Assembly (NCBI RefSeq): GCF_014201905.1
Contig: NZ_JACHFM010000005.1
Location: 248,001 to 312,000, forward strand
Length of the DNA stretch: 64,000 nt
Reading direction: 5' to 3'
Source of the DNA: Amaricoccus macauensis
GTDB lineage: Bacteria; Pseudomonadota; Alphaproteobacteria; Rhodobacterales; Rhodobacteraceae
Shown here: positions 55,518-63,525 of the stretch, one piece after another
Layout of the letters: each line of letters starts with the position of its first letter
Position numbering within the stretch: position 1 is the first letter of the stretch
The notes under the pieces: generated by a model
The model's database searches: none
Seen by the model: the letters and a program-made list of their open reading frames with translations, nothing else
What the model was told of the DNA's origin: nothing
Made by a program: the position numbers and the translations under genes

Positions 55518-55839
55518 CGGGGCGTTCCATCTGTTCGTTGAGCTTGGCCACCATCACCGCTTCGATGACCGGCAATAGTCCGGCCATGGCCAAGGGCGGG
55601 ATGCCGAGGGCGTCCCCGAGCGCCAGCGCCGCCGACATGTCCCAGCCGATCACTGCGCCGGGCAGGACGCGCAGCTGGCCGCCGAGGCGGCCGACAAGGT
55701 CTCAGACCTGCCAGCCCTCATCCGTCCAGGGGCGGTTCAGCCGCGCCGGGCAGTCTTGGCAGGTTTGCGCGCAGGCTTCGCAGTATCGCTCGCCCCCGCC
55801 GAAGGACCATTCGGCGAGAGCGCGGAGGCGTTTTTTCCT
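55510..55839 (-). pseudogene. Zinc-ribbon tail-assembly frame without its own start codon
   Basis: This frame reads RLRALAEWSFGGGERYCEAC, then CQDCPARLNRP (CxxC...CxxC zinc ribbon), GWQV, an in-frame TGA (55702-55704), then DLVGRLGGQLRVLPGAVIGW and ends NEQMERPDG. The continuity across TGA suggests an ancestral Trp codon. No ATG, GTG or TTG exists in this frame between the preceding in-frame TGA and the zinc ribbon, while the tail-chaperone gene overlaps it at an A6 run. It could therefore be the downstream half of a frameshifted G/GT-type gene pair. It is now interrupted. Confidence 0.6.
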
Positions 55840-56173
55840 GCTCCAGCAGCAGGCCCTTGGAGACGTAGGTCAGCTGGAAGGCCTCGAAGATCGGCCAGAC
55901 ATCGAGCAGCGCGTCGATGGCCTCGGGGCTGGGATCGATGGGGTTGCCGTCCGCGTCGCCGATGCCATCCCAGGCGAGCACGGCCCGTCGCGCGAGAGCC
56001 TTGGCGAAGGCAACCGCGCGTTCCTCGTCGGAGGCCTCCTCGGGCACCGCTTCGACGGCCGGGTCGCTGCGCGTCGCCACCATCATCGCGATGGTCAGCG
56101 GTCGCAGCTGCACCCGAACGCCGGAGGCGAGGTCATGCCAGCGCGGCGCGTTCGTCAGGTCGAGCGTCAGCAT
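55718..56173 (-). CDS. Phage tail assembly chaperone
   Basis: It starts MLTLDLTNAPRWHDLASGV (56173) and has the AWDGIGDADGNPIDPSPEAIDALLD and IFEAFQLTYVSKGLLLEQEK segments seen in tail-assembly chaperone (G-like) proteins. At an A6 run (T6 on the plus strand, 55831-55836) the zero frame continues into an Arg/Pro-rich tail ending at 55718. The -1 frame gives a Lys/Ala-rich tail ending near 55737, and the +1 frame leads into a zinc-ribbon domain. Which tail is made is unclear; either programmed frameshifting or a one-base loss is possible. Confidence 0.7.
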   Translation of the reverse strand: MLTLDLTNAPRWHDLASGVRVQLRPLTIAMMVATRSDPAVEAVPEEASDEERAVAFAKALARRAVLAWDGIGDADGNPIDPSPEAIDALLDVWPIFEAFQLTYVSKGLLLEQEKTPPRSRRMVLRRGRAILRSLRANLPRLPGAAEPPLDG

Positions 56174-56175
56174 TC

Positions 56176-57085
56176 TCAATACACCTCGATGTCGTTGATC
56201 AGGGTTGCCGTGCACATCCGGCCGACCACGCTGTCGCGGGCGGCCTGCCAGTTGAACGTCGCCTGCACGCCCTGCGGCCCGGAAATCTCGATGCGCGGGC
56301 GCGGCAGGTAGACGGCATGCACGATGAAGGTGAAGCTCTCGCCGGACGGCAGGACGTAGGCGAACTCCATCTCGCAGGCCTCGCCGTTGATCGCCTGCGT
56401 CACCAGCGTCTGGTCGGCGAAACGCACCTCGATCCGGCCGGTCAGCGCGGCGATGGACGGGTCCGCCCCGTCGATGCGGCCGTCCGAGCGGATTGATCTC
56501 GGCCGAGACCACATTGCCGAGCGGCGAGCCGTTGCGCGTGATTGCCCCGTTGAAATGTCCGAAGCGCTTCAGGTCCAGCGCGGCCGGGGTTCCGGCGCTG
56601 GTGGTCGTCCCGACCGTCTCGCCCTGCGCCACCAGCCGTGCCGTTGCGGTCAGCAGGCCCGAGCGCTGCATCTGCCAGGTGATCTGGTCGAGCACGCAGC
56701 CGGAATACATCGCGTAGCGTGGCACCTCGGGCATGCCGGTCTCGATCGACATGCTGGGCAGCGTCCAGGACCCCGACTGGAACTCGTGGCTGTACGGGGC
56801 CTCTACACCCGTGGTCGTGGGTGTCCCGAGGGCCGCCTTCAGCCAGAAGCCGAACGCCTCAGCGTCGAGCGGCACCACCACGTCGCCATCGGCCGTCACC
56901 GCGTCCTTGATCGGCGCCAGCGGATCGCGGCCGTACCCCAGGAGCTCCGAGTTAAGCAGCGGCTGCTCCGCGCCGAGCGAGGTGCTGGCAAAAGGCATGC
57001 GGGTGAAGCCGCTGGCGGGCGGCGTTCCATAGGTCGTCTCGAACGCAAGCGCCATCAGCGCCCGCGCCCCCTGGGCTCGTGCCAT
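56176..57085 (-). pseudogene. Phage tail tube protein with internal deletion
   Basis: The N-terminal part (start 57085) reads MARAQGARALMALAFETTYGT, PFASTSLGAEQPLL and ALDLKRFGHFNGAITRNGSP, typical of a tail tube protein. After VVSAEIN the frame is lost near 56495. The C-terminal part resumes in another frame with SDGRIDGADPSIAALTGRIE and ends IVHAVYLPRPRIEISGPQG...LINDIEVY. A few codons seem missing at the junction, so a small out-of-frame deletion is likely. Because of this, an artificial open frame runs from here into the chaperone gene. Confidence 0.78.
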
Positions 57086-57109
57086 GGTGTTCTCCTCGGG
57101 TTGTCGGGA

Positions 57110-57529
57110 TCAGCCGAGCGGGCCGGCCGTCGAATAGTGCAGCACGACCGGGATCACGGCGGCCTTCAGGCTCGCCGCGCCCTCGACCGGCAGATCGACC
57201 TGCCGCGGCGCTTCCGCCTCGACCCAGTCGCAGAGGCCGCCCAGCGTGCGGTCGGCGGCGAGCGCCGAGCCGATGCTGGAAATCAACGCGTCGAAGGCGG
57301 CGTCGCGATCGGCGCCCTGCACGACCGCCTCGATCTCGGCCCGGTGCTGGTAGTGGTAGCGCAGCGGCGAGAGCGTCACCTCGGGCTCGCCCGGCTCGCC
57401 ATCGCGCAGGATCAGCAAGCCTTCGGCCGGCACGCGCTCGGGCAGCACCTCGCCGCGCAGTGCGGTGCCGGGCAGCGCCGAGAGCCGCGCGTGCAGCGCG
57501 GCGAGGATGGTTTCGCGTGGGGTGGGCAT
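57110..57529 (-). CDS. Phage tail terminator-like protein
   Basis: A 139-residue protein beginning MPTPRETILAALHARLSAL. The pattern of a short helix, a beta strand GLLILRDGEPGEPEVTLSPLR, then RAEIEAVVQGADRDAAFDALISSIG fits minor tail/tail terminator proteins that cap the tail tube. It lies between the tail tube gene and the cargo gene, in the expected order after DUF6441. The start at 57529 is chosen over an ATG further upstream because the extra residues look unrelated. The frame is intact. Confidence 0.72.
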   Translation of the reverse strand: MPTPRETILAALHARLSALPGTALRGEVLPERVPAEGLLILRDGEPGEPEVTLSPLRYHYQHRAEIEAVVQGADRDAAFDALISSIGSALAADRTLGGLCDWVEAEAPRQVDLPVEGAASLKAAVIPVVLHYSTAGPLG

Positions 57530-57590
57530 TCTCGATATCGTGAGGTGAATGGGTGATTTTCGATCAAGGCACCCGCGCACTGTTGTCCGG

Positions 57591-58352
57591 TTATATGGTG
57601 CCCATTAGGTCGCCGAGAGCTCCCTTGACGCCCAACCGCGCCATTTCACGCTTCTTTCCCTGACCCAATAATTTGTCACCATCCAGGAACTCTCCAAGGG
57701 TTCCGTTTAGCGGAGAGGGATGACCAACATGGACGAAGATGCGTGGGCCAGCGCGAAAAACGACAGGAGAAAGACTTGGATGTTCCTCGTATGCTTGACC
57801 AAAGACACCCTTCATAGTCTTGCTGATTACACGCATATAATTGTCATCGTTACTGAGAAGCACCACCAGCCGCGCTCTTCGCGACAATCGTCCGAGATGG
57901 GAGGCAATGCAATTTGAAAGCCAGACATTCGCCTCCGGCCGCTTCATCGCCGCGATGACTTGCGCGCTGCTTGCTCCAAACGTCCCGTCAGGCTTCAATC
58001 CAGTGAGTGAACAGCGCATGATCGACGCCCAGCCGTACGACAGCTCTGTCGCTTTGATCCGACTTTCGAGACTCTCGACGCCCGGCATCAGCCCAACTGC
58101 TTGAAGCACCTTTAGTAGCCGCAAACGAAAACCCTTGTAGGGGACGTCGTCGTAGTCACCGTTTCTCCAGCTTTCGGACATGGCCTCGCTTTGGGTATTG
58201 CCCTTGGACATTCCTAAGACGAGGACCCTCGGATCCGAAGCGCCCCAATAGCCTGGATCATTTACAATCTTACTTCGCCTGCCATCGCAGAATGTCTGTT
58301 TTTCGTTTGAGTTGCCCCAGCACAGACGGCACTCCATTGGTCCATGAATCAT
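57591..58352 (-). CDS. Putative uracil-DNA-glycosylase-fold protein (cargo gene in prophage)
   Basis: About 253 residues, beginning MIHGPMECRLCWGN; in-frame ATGs at 58415 and 58337 are alternatives. A Cys-containing N-terminus (CRLC ... FCDGRRSKI) precedes PRVLVLGMSKGNTQS, which resembles the first motif of UDG-fold enzymes, and the C-terminal third holds VGHPSPLNGTLGEF, resembling the UDG HPSPLS motif. The identification is by motif only. Its base composition is visibly more AT-rich than the flanking phage genes, and it sits between DUF6441 and the tail terminator, where no gene is usual; its frame is intact while its neighbours decay. This suggests a later, possibly beneficial insertion. 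Confidence 0.55.
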   Translation of the reverse strand: MIHGPMECRLCWGNSNEKQTFCDGRRSKIVNDPGYWGASDPRVLVLGMSKGNTQSEAMSESWRNGDYDDVPYKGFRLRLLKVLQAVGLMPGVESLESRIKATELSYGWASIMRCSLTGLKPDGTFGASSAQVIAAMKRPEANVWLSNCIASHLGRLSRRARLVVLLSNDDNYMRVISKTMKGVFGQAYEEHPSLSPVVFRAGPRIFVHVGHPSPLNGTLGEFLDGDKLLGQGKKREMARLGVKGALGDLMGTI

Positions 58353-58433
58353 TATGCTTGCTTCGCCACGCTTCCCGACAGCTAGCATTTTCGCAGCGGT
58401 TTGGGTCGGCCGCAACGGCTGTGCCCACGGGTG

Positions 58434-59066
58434 TCATCGGAAAGCCCGCTCCACCCAGTTCGTCACGATCAACCCCGGCACGCTGTCCAACGCCCGATCT
58501 GCATCCCGCGCGAGGTCCAGCCGCTTCGGCAGTTTCACCTGCGGCACCAGCAGGAAGATCGGCGCGGTGACCTTGCCGCGCCCGGTCTTGGAGCGAGACA
58601 CGACCGCCTGACCCTTCGTGTTCAGCCGTCCCTCCGCCACCAGCAGGCTCGGCCCCGTCCGCCGATAGACGAAGCGAAGGCGCAGGCCGCGTTGTCGTTC
58701 CCATTCGCCGGGCGTGATCCTGCTCCCCCGCAGGGACTTGCCTGCGGCGGGCAGCGGGATCGCCAGCCAGAACCCATCCTTCGAGCGGATCAGCGGGCCG
58801 GTGTCATGCGCGCCGACGATGACCGGGGCCTTCGACCAGACCAGAGCCGCAGCGTCGAGGCTCTCGCCCGACCTCGGGAAGTTTTGGCTCCGGATCGAAT
58901 TGGCGAGCCGGGGCCCGAGCCCCGCGCCGGTGATCTGCAACCGCCACGCCGCCTTCAGCCCGGTCCCGGCCTCGCGCATGGCGGCCGTGACGGCGCGTTC
59001 GCCCGCCGCGACCTCGGCCGCCATCATCGCGACGATGTCGGGATCGATGTCGAGCTTCAGTTTCAC
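58434..59066 (-). CDS. Phage DUF6441 family protein
   Basis: A 210-residue protein, MKLKLDIDPDIVAMMAAEVAAGERA, with GLGPRLANSIRSQNFP, VIVGAHDTGPLIRSKDGFWLAIPLP and the C-terminal LPKRLDLARDADRALDSVPG. This matches DUF6441 proteins found in tail/connector modules of alphaproteobacterial phages; the role may be head-tail joining or minor tail. Its start overlaps the end of the connector gene by 4 bp. The frame appears intact. Confidence 0.8.
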   Translation of the reverse strand: MKLKLDIDPDIVAMMAAEVAAGERAVTAAMREAGTGLKAAWRLQITGAGLGPRLANSIRSQNFPRSGESLDAAALVWSKAPVIVGAHDTGPLIRSKDGFWLAIPLPAAGKSLRGSRITPGEWERQRGLRLRFVYRRTGPSLLVAEGRLNTKGQAVVSRSKTGRGKVTAPIFLLVPQVKLPKRLDLARDADRALDSVPGLIVTNWVERAFR

Positions 59067-59374
59067 GCGGGCCTCAGATCAACAGTCCAGAGCAGCCGTT
59101 CGCGGTCGCGGACCGGCTCGCCTTGGATGAGGAAGGCCTCGCCGTCGATCTCGATGCGGTCGCCGGGGCGCGGGTTCGCCACCTCGGCCACGCGCAGGTC
59201 GATCCGGGTGGTCTCGGACCAGAGCCGCGCATCGCCGAAGTCGGTGACGGCGTCGGCGCGCCGGGCGACGGCACGCACCAGCACGGGCGCACCGCCCTCG
59301 GGCGTGTAGACCGCGTCCCCGCCGATGTTCGGATCGGCGAAGAGTGCGCCCACGGCGGCGGCGAAGGCGCTCAT
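59063..59374 (-). CDS. Phage head-tail joining protein
   Basis: A 103-residue protein starting MSAFAAAVGALFADPNIGGDAVYTP and continuing with TTRIDLRVAEVANPRPGDRIEIDGEAFLIQGEPVRD, the pattern of small beta-rich head-tail connector proteins. It overlaps the DUF2190 gene by 1 bp and the DUF6441 gene by 4 bp, as in intact phages. It presumably closed the capsid vertex before tail attachment. Confidence 0.8.
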   Translation of the reverse strand: MSAFAAAVGALFADPNIGGDAVYTPEGGAPVLVRAVARRADAVTDFGDARLWSETTRIDLRVAEVANPRPGDRIEIDGEAFLIQGEPVRDRERLLWTVDLRPA

Positions 59375-59709
59375 CAGAACGCCGCGTTGAGGCGCACCCG
59401 GCCGATGGTGTCGCCCGCGCCGCTGGCCACCGCCTCGACGGCCACGCCGATCAGCGTGTTGTCGGTCGCGACCGTGGTGCAGCGCTTGTTGGTGTCGTCC
59501 CAATAGACCTTGGCGCCGACGGTCCAGGCCTGCGAGCCGACCTTGGTGATGTCGAAGATGCCGACGAGCGCGGTCTCGACGGGCTCGCCGAGGGCGGCCG
59601 CCCCGGCGGCGATGCCGAAGATGGAACCTACGAACAGGCCATCGCCGGAGGCGACGGCATAGGGCGCGGTCAGGGTGATGGTGTTGCCGGGCTGGACGTA
59701 GTTTTTCAT
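59374..59709 (-). CDS. DUF2190 family protein (capsid decoration type)
   Basis: A 111-residue protein starting MKNYVQPGNTITLTAPYAVASGDG, followed by GEPVETALVGIFDITKVGSQAW and VYWDDTNKRCTTVATDNTLIG. DUF2190 proteins lie beside major capsid genes and are thought to decorate or cement the capsid. The frame is intact, and a ribosome-site-like GAGGATCACATCC lies upstream. Confidence 0.9.
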   Translation of the reverse strand: MKNYVQPGNTITLTAPYAVASGDGLFVGSIFGIAAGAAALGEPVETALVGIFDITKVGSQAWTVGAKVYWDDTNKRCTTVATDNTLIGVAVEAVASGAGDTIGRVRLNAAF

Positions 59710-59783
59710 GGATGTGATCCTCGTGGAAAGAAAAAGGGCAGCCCGTCAGGACCGCCCGCGTGTCAGGCAGCATGGCGTGCTGG

Positions 59784-60785
59784 TTACGCGCCCGGGTTCT
59801 TGTAGAGGCCGCGCCAGTCGATGGCCGTGGCCCCGAAGTCGAGGCGACACTTGATCTCGACGCCGTCGACGTCGAAGCCGTTGCGGGTCTCAATGTAGGC
59901 GCCCTGCTGGCCCTCGAGATAGGCGTACTCGATGGTGTCGATCTGGTTCGGGCTGGCCGCCAGATACCAGGCGGTCTCGCTGGCGGCGTCGAGCCGGGGC
60001 TCGCTGATCGGCGCCAGCGTGCGGATCGACTGGGGTACCACGCTGGATGTCGCGGCGGGCACGAGGTTCTGCGCGACCAGCTGTTCGGCCTTCAGCTCCA
60101 GCGAGGCGGGCACGATCAGGAAGGCGGGCCGGACGTTCAGCACCGTCTTCTTGTCGAGCCCCGTCTGCTTGGCCATCGCCGCCCGCGCCGCGCCTACGCT
60201 GCTCACGTCGAGCGCCGCGCCGGTGCCCGCGAGGTTCTTGTGCGTGGTGTGGAACAGCGCGTTGCCGTCGGCCATCGCCGGGTTGGCGGTGATGATGCCC
60301 CAGACAACATCCGACTCCAGCTGGGCGATGGAGTTGCCGTACATCGCCGGGATCCGGGTGAAGGCGTCGAGATCGTCGTTGATCAGCGTCTGGCGGGTGA
60401 TCGCGACCACCCGGCCATAGGTCTTGACCTTGTAGCTCTCCTTGCTCTCGCCGAGCGTGCCGCGCTTGAACTCGCCGCGCTCGCCGAGCTGCACCCGGTG
60501 CATCGCCTTGAAGTCGGTAGCGAGCACCTGGCGGCAGAACAGCATGAAGGAGCGGGGATAGGCCTCGTAGGCCTGCCGCAGGGTCTTATTGGTCACCGCC
60601 GACAGGATCTCGGGGAAGTCCGAGGTCTTCGCGGCCCCGTCATAGCCCCGCGTCAGGGTCTCGAAGGCCTGACGCACCATAACGCGGCGGGCGGCCATGC
60701 GCGGCGCGACGGTTCCCACGTCGAGGGCAGCGTCTGCTCGGCGACCTTCGGCGGCCGGTTCGGTCGGCGCCAGCCCATGAAGCAC
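59784..60785 (-). CDS. Mu-like major capsid protein, 5'-truncated
   Basis: The C-terminal 280 residues are a Mu gpT-like major head subunit: AAKTSDFPEILSAVTNKTLR, KAMHRVQLGERGEFKRG, VAITRQTLINDDLDAFTRIP, NALFHTTHKNLAG and the end DFGATAIDWRGLYKNPGA. In many alphaproteobacterial phages this domain follows a ClpP-like prohead protease in one polypeptide; no protease is present. The first about 30 codons of the open frame (60690-60785) are really methylase sequence read in another frame, so this gene was truncated by a deletion joining it to the methylase remnant. Confidence 0.8.
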   Translation of the reverse strand: MLHGLAPTEPAAEGRRADAALDVGTVAPRMAARRVMVRQAFETLTRGYDGAAKTSDFPEILSAVTNKTLRQAYEAYPRSFMLFCRQVLATDFKAMHRVQLGERGEFKRGTLGESKESYKVKTYGRVVAITRQTLINDDLDAFTRIPAMYGNSIAQLESDVVWGIITANPAMADGNALFHTTHKNLAGTGAALDVSSVGAARAAMAKQTGLDKKTVLNVRPAFLIVPASLELKAEQLVAQNLVPAATSSVVPQSIRTLAPISEPRLDAASETAWYLAASPNQIDTIEYAYLEGQQGAYIETRNGFDVDGVEIKCRLDFGATAIDWRGLYKNPGA

Positions 60786-61717
60786 GGCTCATGCTTTCAG
60801 AGGTAGTGCGATCGGGTGAGCACCCCGCGGTCCTTCACCCAGATGATCTGCTGGTGCACGATGGCCCCGGCCTTCTCCCAGCAAGCCTCGAGCATCGCTT
60901 GGCGGCGGGAGGCGTCCCAGCAATACCAGGCGGCATCCTCATCGCCTCGGCAACGGCAGCGGCGATGAAGCCGTCGTAAAGTTCCGCGCCCTGCGAGCTG
61001 TCGTCCCAGGTCACGCCCTAGGACTGCGACCAGTCCTTGTTCCGGGTCGGGTGGTTCGAGCCGTCGTAGTCGACGAGGTACGGAGGATCGGTGGCGAACA
61101 GCACGGCGCGCTCGCCTTTCATCAGGCGACGCACATCGGCAGCGCTGGTGCTGTCGCCACAGAGGAGGCGATGGTCGCCGAGGATCCAGAGATCGCCCGT
61201 CCGAGATGCCGGGTTGCGCGGCGGCTCGGGGATGGTCACCGGAGGCACGGAGCCTCCGGCGCCACCTTCTTCTTCACCGCCCCCGTCCGGATCGAAGGCC
61301 AGCAGCTTGTCCAGCTCGCCGTCGGAGAAGCCGACTAGCGAGAGGTCGTAGTCGTCCGCGAGCAGGTCCTGCAACTCGGCCGACAGCAGTGCCTCGTCCC
61401 AGCTGCCGAGTTCCGTGAGCTTGTTGTCCGCGATCCTATACGCCCGCCGCTGCGCCTCGGTCAGGTGGCCCAGCACGATCACCGGTGCCTCGTCAGCCCG
61501 AGCTGCGTCGCGGCCAGCACCCCCCGTGCCCCGCGATCAGCTCGCCGTCCTCGGCGACGAGGCACGGCACGGTCCAGCCGAACTCGGCCATGCTGGCGGC
61601 GATCTTGGCGACCTGGTCCGGCCCGTGCGCCTTCGCGTTCTTCGCGTAGGGCTGCAGGCGCGACAGCGGCCACGTCTCGATCGCGTCCGGGACGAAGCTC
61701 AGCGTCATGGTGGGCAA
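60690..61717 (-). pseudogene. ParB-domain DNA methyltransferase, multiply disrupted
   Basis: Starts at 61717 (MPTMTLSFVPDAIETWPLSR, then QPYAKNAKAHGPDQ): a ParB-like N-domain followed by an N6/N4-type DNA methylase with LFATDPPYLVDYDG. The frame is lost after AGHG at a G6 run near 61528 and again near 61499. A TAG stops it at 61018-61020 (DWSQS then GVTWDDSSQG), another base is missing near 60940 (before AAWYCWDASRRQ), and a TGA interrupts HYL-KHEPCFMGW near 60800. The rest of the catalytic half is gone, replaced by capsid sequence. Such genes modify phage DNA. Confidence 0.82.
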
Positions 61718-62433
61718 GGTTCCTCGGTCGGGTCGATGCTGGTGGCTTCCGGACTCCGGATGCCGTGCCGGACTCCACCCGGGGTCCAGTGGCCACCAGC
61801 GGTGTCCGGTCGGAAAGGCTCGTGTTTATTGGTGTTTGCGCATGGTGCGGGTGGTTCCGGCTTCCGGGTGGCTTCCCAAAATTCCGGCCCTGTCGCTGGC
61901 GATGTCCCGCGCTTCGCCCGCCAGTATACGAATATCGCCAGGAAGGAACCGCGAACTCGGCCGAGGGGCTTGCAAGCGGCGGACAGCGGCCCGCAAGGAA
62001 AGGATCAGCGCCTTTCCTTTTCCAACGGACCTGCCAACGAAAGGATGGTTTTGCTCGGAACCGCGCCGCGCGCGCGTGTCTCCCGAGCTTATCCCGAACC
62101 TAGGTCATCAACTCATAAACGGGATTCCCCAGAGCGGAATCCGTTCTGATTGAATCTTTGGGATTCCCGTTTGGCTTCCGTTCTGATTCATGTGTGGACG
62201 CCCCCTCTGGCAATGGCTTTTTGTCTTCCGCGCGGATCGGTTGCTTTCATGTGTCCGGCCTGTCGGTGCGGCGCTGTCCTGGCCGCTGGCCTTGATGGAA
62301 ATCCGCCGGCGAGTTCCCTGATCAAACTGGCGCGCTTCGGTGGCGCGGTGAATCAGACGGGCTCCTCTCGCCGTTGGCTCGATCGTTACGCATCAGGAAC
62401 TGCCTTTGCCAATTCGTGGGCCCGGTCGCGAGC
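61718..62433. other. Non-coding gap between prophage remnant and IS110-type gene
   Basis: No credible gene was found in these 716 bp. The AT-rich centre (62110-62190) contains near-palindromic GGGATTCC elements and the decamer TTCCGTTCTGATT twice. A terminator-like hairpin AAGGAAAGG-ATCAGCG-CCTTTCCTT followed by TTCC lies at 61995-62019. Part of this stretch may be the non-coding end of the insertion sequence, which in IS110 relatives can encode a guide (bridge) RNA. Confidence 0.45.
61995..62019 (+). terminator. 9-bp hairpin with short T-rich tail
   Basis: AAGGAAAGG (61995-62003), loop ATCAGCG, CCTTTCCTT (62011-62019), followed by TTCC. This is the only stem here with a T-rich 3' side on the plus strand; it could terminate a plus-strand transcript. 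Confidence 0.4.
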
Positions 62434-63464
62434 TCAGGCGGCGAGGGCAGGTCGGTAAATTTTGCCTCGCGCCAGCACAGCCCATGCGATGCGAGCGAGC
62501 TTGTTGGCGAGCGCGACCGAGACGAGCCGGAACGGCTTCCTGGCCAGCAGGTCCCTGATCCAGTCGGCAAGGCGGGTCGCCTTGTCCTTCGTGTGACGCA
62601 TCACGGCTGTGGCGCCGACGACGAGCAGGCGCCGGAGGTAGCGGTCACCCTGTTTGGAGATGCCGCCGAGCCGGGTCTTGCCGCCGGTTGACTGCTGCTG
62701 GGGCGTCAGCCCGAGCCAGGCGGCGAATTGCCGGCCGGACCGGAACTGCTCGGGATCGGTGACGGTCGCCGCGATCGCGGTGGCGGTGATGACGCCGATG
62801 CCCGGGATCGCCGCGAGCCGCTGGCTCGCTTCATTCTCGGCATGCCAGGCGGAGAGCTCGCGGTCGAGCGTGCCGATCTCGTCCGTCAGCTCTGCGAGGC
62901 GTCGGGCCAGGATCGCGAGGGCCCGCTGGGCATAGGAGGGGAGCCCATCGGGTTCGGCGAGGGCCCTCCCGGGCAGCTTCGCCAGGTTGGCGATGCCAGG
63001 GTTGGCGACAAGCCCGAACTCGGCGAGATGCGCCCGGAGCGCGTTCGCCGCCATCGTCCGCTGGCGTACGAGAAGCGACCGGGTCCGATGGGCCATGAGG
63101 ATCGCCTGCTGCTCGATAGTATTCGTCGGCACGAAGCGCATCGAGCGACGTTGGACGGCCTCACATATCGCCCTCGGCATCGAGGGCGTCGCTCTTGCCG
63201 CGCTTCACGTACCCTTCACGTAGGACGGCGGCATCAACCTCACCTCGTGCCCCATCGCCGAGAGGGTGCGGGCCCAGTGATGCGCCGTGGCGCAGGCCTC
63301 GACGCCGATCAGGCACGGGGGCCGATCAGGCACGGGGCAGCTTGGAGAAGAAGCATCTGTTTTCGATGCAGCTTCTTGACAAGCACGGTTCCGCCACCTT
63401 CGTCAACGCCATGCACCTGGAACACGCTCTTCGCCAGGTCGAGTCCGATCACTGCTATAGTCAT
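62434..63464 (-). pseudogene. IS110-family recombinase, frameshifted
   Basis: Starts at 63464 (MTIAVIGLDLAKSVFQVHGV, the DEDD RuvC-like domain; SD GGGGAG) and ends with the Transposase_20 domain (LAAIPGIGVITATAIAATV, FAAWLGLTPQQQSTGGKTRLG) at 62434. Between them a perfect 17-bp tandem duplication at 63304-63337 shifts the frame after APCLIG. A base is missing near 63214 (PPSYVK then YVKRGKSD) and one extra base lies near 63176 (DAE then ICEAVQRR). So the full-length recombinase is not made. The last 247 codons remain open. Confidence 0.85.
63304..63337. repeat. Perfect 17-bp tandem duplication in the IS110 gene
   Basis: GCCGATCAGGCACGGGG occurs back to back at 63304-63320 and 63321-63337. 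One copy fits the protein (CLIGVEACATAHHW); the second adds 17 bp and breaks the frame. It looks like a recent slippage or repair event. Confidence 0.9.
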
Positions 63465-63525
63465 TGCAACGCTCCCCTTCCTTTCTCCGGATCATCATCG
63501 CCATCCTGCCCGGTGCCGACGGTCG

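Larger units (their letters stand above)
54495..61717 (-). mobile_element. Decayed prophage remnant (DNA methylase, capsid and tail module)
   Basis: All phage-type genes in this span are on the minus strand in normal morphogenetic order: ParB/methylase, capsid, DUF2190, connector, DUF6441, tail terminator, tail tube, tail chaperone, tape measure. Terminase, portal, integrase, lysis and most tail-tip genes are absent. At least five genes carry frameshifts or in-frame stops, and the methylase runs directly into the capsid gene. No attachment-site repeats were recognised, so the outer limits are approximate. Confidence 0.85.

Noticed and set aside
55718-57085. A single 455-residue protein spanning tail tube and tail chaperone sequence
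   Set aside because: The middle third is a wrong-frame reading of the tail tube C-terminus; the real sequence continues in the other frame after a small deletion.
58270-58704. Alternative frame overlapping the cargo gene start (MTPVGTAVAADPNRCENASC...)
   Set aside because: It overlaps the 5' part of the glycosylase-like gene and the end of DUF6441, and carries no family motif; the other frame has the CxxC and fold motifs.
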